Shown here one piece after another: positions 61,480 through 64,000 of a DNA stretch of 64,000 nt. Within the stretch, counting starts at the first letter, position 1. Every line of letters begins with the position of its first letter. Made by a program: the position numbers and the translations under genes. The stretch comes from Candidatus Bathyarchaeota archaeon (GTDB taxonomy: Archaea; Thermoproteota; Bathyarchaeia; Bathyarchaeales; Bathycorpusculaceae): contig JACAEK010000050.1 in NCBI GenBank assembly GCA_013388895.1, positions 1 through 64,000 of the forward strand. The letters are read 5' to 3'. The notes beneath the pieces are model-generated. The model did not search any database. It saw only the letters and a list, made by a program, of their open reading frames with translations, and was not told where the DNA came from.

Positions 61480-63006
61480 ATGAGGGGTTTCTTATTTGGC
61501 GCATGTAGGAGTGGAATCCAAATAGGCTGTGGAGTATTCGGAGCAATAAACTTCGAAAAACAGCCCGTCTTCCCATATATATACTGGGGTATGAGAGCCC
61601 AAAACCATCGAGGGCATCAGTCCCACGGCTTCCTTACTTATGATAATGGAAAATTTCACATTTACAGAAACCTTGACCTCATTCCAAAGATAAAAACAAA
61701 CGCCATCCAAGAATGGTTCGGACGCTTACCCGGACAAGTTGGCATAGCAAATGTTCGCTATACAACTTCTGGAAAATGCGATGAAAAATCCCTCATAAAG
61801 GGCACTCAGCCCGTGACAGCTTCAAAAAACGGACTGAAACTCGCTATTTCATTCAACGGAAATGTCGTCAACACGTTTCAACTCAAAAAAGAAATATGCC
61901 AAAAATTTCCCAGCTTCAGCTACGAATGCGATGCAGATCTAATTTCACACAAAATGCTCATCGAACTAATGAGAAGCAACGATTTAGCATCAGCAGTTGA
62001 AACGTGCATGCAAGAAATCGAAGGAGCATTTTCAGTGGTCGGTATAACAAAAGACGGCGAGTTCTTCGCCTTCAGAGATCCTAACGGCGTAAGACCATTA
62101 TGCGCTGGACATAGCGAGAATCAGGCTACGTACGCCTTTTCATCAGAAACTGTAGGCTTAGACATAAACAGTTTCAAAAGAGATTTTGAAGTCGAGCCTG
62201 GCGAATTCGTAACTGTCTCAAAAAACGGCTTCCACAGAGAGCAATTAGCCAACGGACATAGAGCCTCTTGTGCGTTTGAATTTGCGTATTTCGCCAGACC
62301 AGACTCGTGCTTTGACGATAGATATGTCTACGAAGTGCGTGAAGAGTTTGGAAGAAACCTTGTCAAAGAGAACTCAACTATTGTTAAAAATGCGGATATA
62401 GTGATTTCTGTGCCTGAAACTGGCGATGACGCAGCGATGGGCGTTCACGAAGCCTCTGGCTTGAGATGGGAAAGAGCCTCCAGAAGGCACCGTTACGTTA
62501 CAGAAAGAGCCTTCATCCTCCTCAACAAAGAGCGCCACGCAACAATCGACAAAAAAGTCAATATTCTAGCATCAAAAATAAAGGGAAAACATGTCATAAT
62601 CACCGAAGACAGTATCGTTCGCGGCGACACAACCAAGGTCGTCATAGAAAAACTGCGCAAAATGGGCGCCAAAAAAGTATATTTATTCGTCACTTTTCCA
62701 CGCATAATAGGACCATGTTTCTATGGCATTGACATGGCGACCTATGGACAGTTGATAGGCTCAAAGCATAACGCTGAAGAAATAGCGCATGTCATCGGTG
62801 CAGACGCAGTATGTTATCAATCAATAGAGAACCTCGTGAAAGCCACAGGCTTCACTCGCGATCAGCTATGCCTAGCGTGTGTAACCGGAAAATATCCCAC
62901 GCCATTAGCGCAGAAAATAGCGGATGAAATGAAGAAGAGGTTCATGGAAGGTTACGAGGAAGCAGGAAGGCTATACGAGATAGAGGAAGCCATCCAAAAA
63001 GCCTAG
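61480..63006 (+). CDS. purF: Amidophosphoribosyltransferase
   Basis: First committed step of purine synthesis: PRPP plus glutamine to phosphoribosylamine. The catalytic N-terminal-type Cys is in IGCGVFGAIN, preceded here by about 16 residues that would be a propeptide to be cleaved. Glutaminase blocks HRGHQSHGF and VGIANVRYTTSG follow; the PRPP loop is VIITEDSIVRGDTTK; the C-terminal CLACVTGKYPTPL is typical. The start is uncertain: ATG 61480 lacks a ribosome site, and a better-spaced GAGGGG-TTG (61496) is in another frame. purD follows 55 bp downstream. Confidence 0.93.
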   Translation: MRGFLFGACRSGIQIGCGVFGAINFEKQPVFPYIYWGMRAQNHRGHQSHGFLTYDNGKFHIYRNLDLIPKIKTNAIQEWFGRLPGQVGIANVRYTTSGKCDEKSLIKGTQPVTASKNGLKLAISFNGNVVNTFQLKKEICQKFPSFSYECDADLISHKMLIELMRSNDLASAVETCMQEIEGAFSVVGITKDGEFFAFRDPNGVRPLCAGHSENQATYAFSSETVGLDINSFKRDFEVEPGEFVTVSKNGFHREQLANGHRASCAFEFAYFARPDSCFDDRYVYEVREEFGRNLVKENSTIVKNADIVISVPETGDDAAMGVHEASGLRWERASRRHRYVTERAFILLNKERHATIDKKVNILASKIKGKHVIITEDSIVRGDTTKVVIEKLRKMGAKKVYLFVTFPRIIGPCFYGIDMATYGQLIGSKHNAEEIAHVIGADAVCYQSIENLVKATGFTRDQLCLACVTGKYPTPLAQKIADEMKKRFMEGYEEAGRLYEIEEAIQKA

Positions 63007-63061
63007 CGGTAAAAGCAAATAAGTTTTTCACGCTTATTCGTCTAATCTAGGAGCCTAACTC

Positions 63062-64000
63062 ATGGAGAAAGTTGGGATACTTGTAATATCATACGGTGCT
63101 CGAGAAACCGCCATAGTTGACGTTTTCACACGAAGCACGAATTATGATGTGCAAATCTATGTTGCAGACAAACAGCGAAATCCCTTCAACATGAAAAGAG
63201 CCACCAAACATGTCGTGATTTCCGACTTAAACATAATAGAAATCTGTAAATTCGCAGAAACGAATAAGGATAAAATCGACTTCTGCATTGTCGGACCAGA
63301 GAAACCAATAATAGACGGCGTCCGCGACCTCATTGAAAAACAAACATGCATACCTGTCATCTGCCCAACAAAAGAATACGCTATAGAAGCAAGCAAAATC
63401 AAGCAACGCTTGCTATTCAAGCAAGTCGTGCCAGAAGTAAATCCCCGCTTCCAGATATTCAATCCTAAGGACTGCAAAACTCAAGAAGAAGCTAGAAAAA
63501 CTGTTTACAAGTGGCTTGACGAGTTAGACGATAAAGCGGTTGTTAAACCCGACCTGCCAGCGGCAGGAAAAGGGGTAGGAGTCTGGGGGGACCACTTCAC
63601 AACCCGCCAGCAACTCTTAGAACATTTCATGGCGAATCTTCAACAAGGATCAGTAATAATAGAAGAAAAAATAGAAGGCGAAGAATCAAGTTTTCAGGCT
63701 TTCTGCGACGGCAAACATCTTGCGCCCTTGCCTGAAACGCGAGATTACAAACGAGCCTTTGACGATGATAAGGGACCACAAACAGGTGGCATGGGCTCAT
63801 ACAAGGATGTAGGCGAAATCTTGCCCTTCATGACAAAAACTGATAGAACCAAAGAAGTGAAAATCGTTACTAAAATCTTCGAAAAACTGAAAATAGAAGA
63901 CAAAACAGCCCTCAGAGGAGTACCCTTCTACATGGCTTTTATGCATACCGGAAAAACACTGAAAATTCTTGAAAACAACAGTCGCCCCGGTGACCCAGAA
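63062..64000 (+). CDS. purD: Phosphoribosylamine-glycine ligase (cut by window edge)
   Basis: Second step of purine synthesis, ATP-grasp fold. ATG at 63062 with AGGAG upstream; 313 codons are visible. Landmarks: FCIVGPEKPIIDGVRD, ATP-grasp AVVKPDLPAAGKGVGVW, IIEEKIEGEESSFQAFCDG, RDYKRAFDDDKGPQTGGMGSY and LKILENNSRPGDPE at the edge. The N-terminus lacks the usual G-x-G-G-R-E-H motif and reads SYGARETAIVD, so this is the divergent archaeal form. Continues beyond 64000. Confidence 0.93.
   Translation, partial: MEKVGILVISYGARETAIVDVFTRSTNYDVQIYVADKQRNPFNMKRATKHVVISDLNIIEICKFAETNKDKIDFCIVGPEKPIIDGVRDLIEKQTCIPVICPTKEYAIEASKIKQRLLFKQVVPEVNPRFQIFNPKDCKTQEEARKTVYKWLDELDDKAVVKPDLPAAGKGVGVWGDHFTTRQQLLEHFMANLQQGSVIIEEKIEGEESSFQAFCDGKHLAPLPETRDYKRAFDDDKGPQTGGMGSYKDVGEILPFMTKTDRTKEVKIVTKIFEKLKIEDKTALRGVPFYMAFMHTGKTLKILENNSRPGDPE

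Noticed and set aside
61496-61526. TTG start of purF behind GAGGGG at 61482-61487
   Set aside because: It is in a different frame and reaches a TAG after nine codons; it would need a one-base shift, for which there is no other evidence.

Overview
The window is a gene-dense stretch of an archaeal chromosome of fairly low GC. Archaeal markers include Hel308 helicase, transcription factor E, MBF1, the homomeric NAC subunit, aTrm56-type tRNA methyltransferase, endonuclease Q, archaeal-type ThrRS with its own editing domain, archaeal ProRS, archaeal phosphoglycerate mutase and TrmB-type regulation. Three aldehyde:ferredoxin oxidoreductase (AOR) homologues, amino-acid transaminases and a threonine-cleaving pair fit a peptide-fermenting anaerobe. 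My best guess is a Bathyarchaeia-like lineage. This is inference from gene content, not from a marker phylogeny.

Layout. (1) 1-2078: the 5' part of hel308, minus strand, running off the left edge. (2) 2239-5466: a sulfur-mobilisation operon with an IscS-like protein of altered PLP pocket, an IscU-type scaffold, SufS and a small unknown protein. (3) 5560-8356: a MoxR/CbbQ-type AAA+ ATPase with its VWA partner. (4) 8393-10203: three minus-strand hypothetical genes. (5) 10373-27650: a TrmB regulator followed by a large glycan island. It holds a flippase, two NDP-sugar dehydrogenases, two glycosyltransferases, a methyltransferase, two DegT aminotransferases, an epimerase, an unexpected E1-alpha/beta TPP dehydrogenase pair, GalU, a Gfo/Idh oxidoreductase, two hexapeptide acyltransferases and a DUF354 protein. 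(6) 27682-29176: tRNA-Val(UAC), an eroded second copy of its 3' half about 400 bp downstream, and a DMT transporter broken by an in-frame stop. (7) 29163-34355: an information-processing island (DUF2110, HD protein, TFE, aTrm56, HflX, MBF1, and divergently a PUA protein and NAC). (8) 34352-42906: GNAT, PfkB kinase, zinc protein, ThrRS, branched-chain and aspartate-type aminotransferases, a sequon-rich surface repeat protein and ProC. (9) 43062-57201: three AORs, ProRS, phosphoglycerate mutase, an ATP-NAD/AcoX-type kinase, a DUF1028 protein, the Tdh/Kbl pair, and a ferredoxin-AOR operon with a small protein of four 18-residue Cys repeats. (10) 57339-64000: DedA protein, endonuclease Q, small unknown proteins, an ArsR-type regulator, purF and the start of purD.

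How the genes fit together. Aminotransferases and threonine cleavage would feed 2-oxo acids, aldehydes, glycine and acetyl-CoA; the AORs would move electrons from aldehydes to ferredoxin. The glycan island has the parts list of a Wbp-type diacetamido-uronic-acid pathway, and the surface protein at 40254-41969, with about 26 N-glycosylation sequons, is a natural acceptor.

The most unusual signals are four otherwise well-preserved reading frames interrupted by a single in-frame stop (8909-8911, 31450-31452, 28562-28564, 43173-43175), several genes whose best start is a near-cognate codon behind a good Shine-Dalgarno site, and the Cys-repeat protein beside the ferredoxin-AOR pair. No CRISPR array, insertion sequence or rRNA gene was seen.
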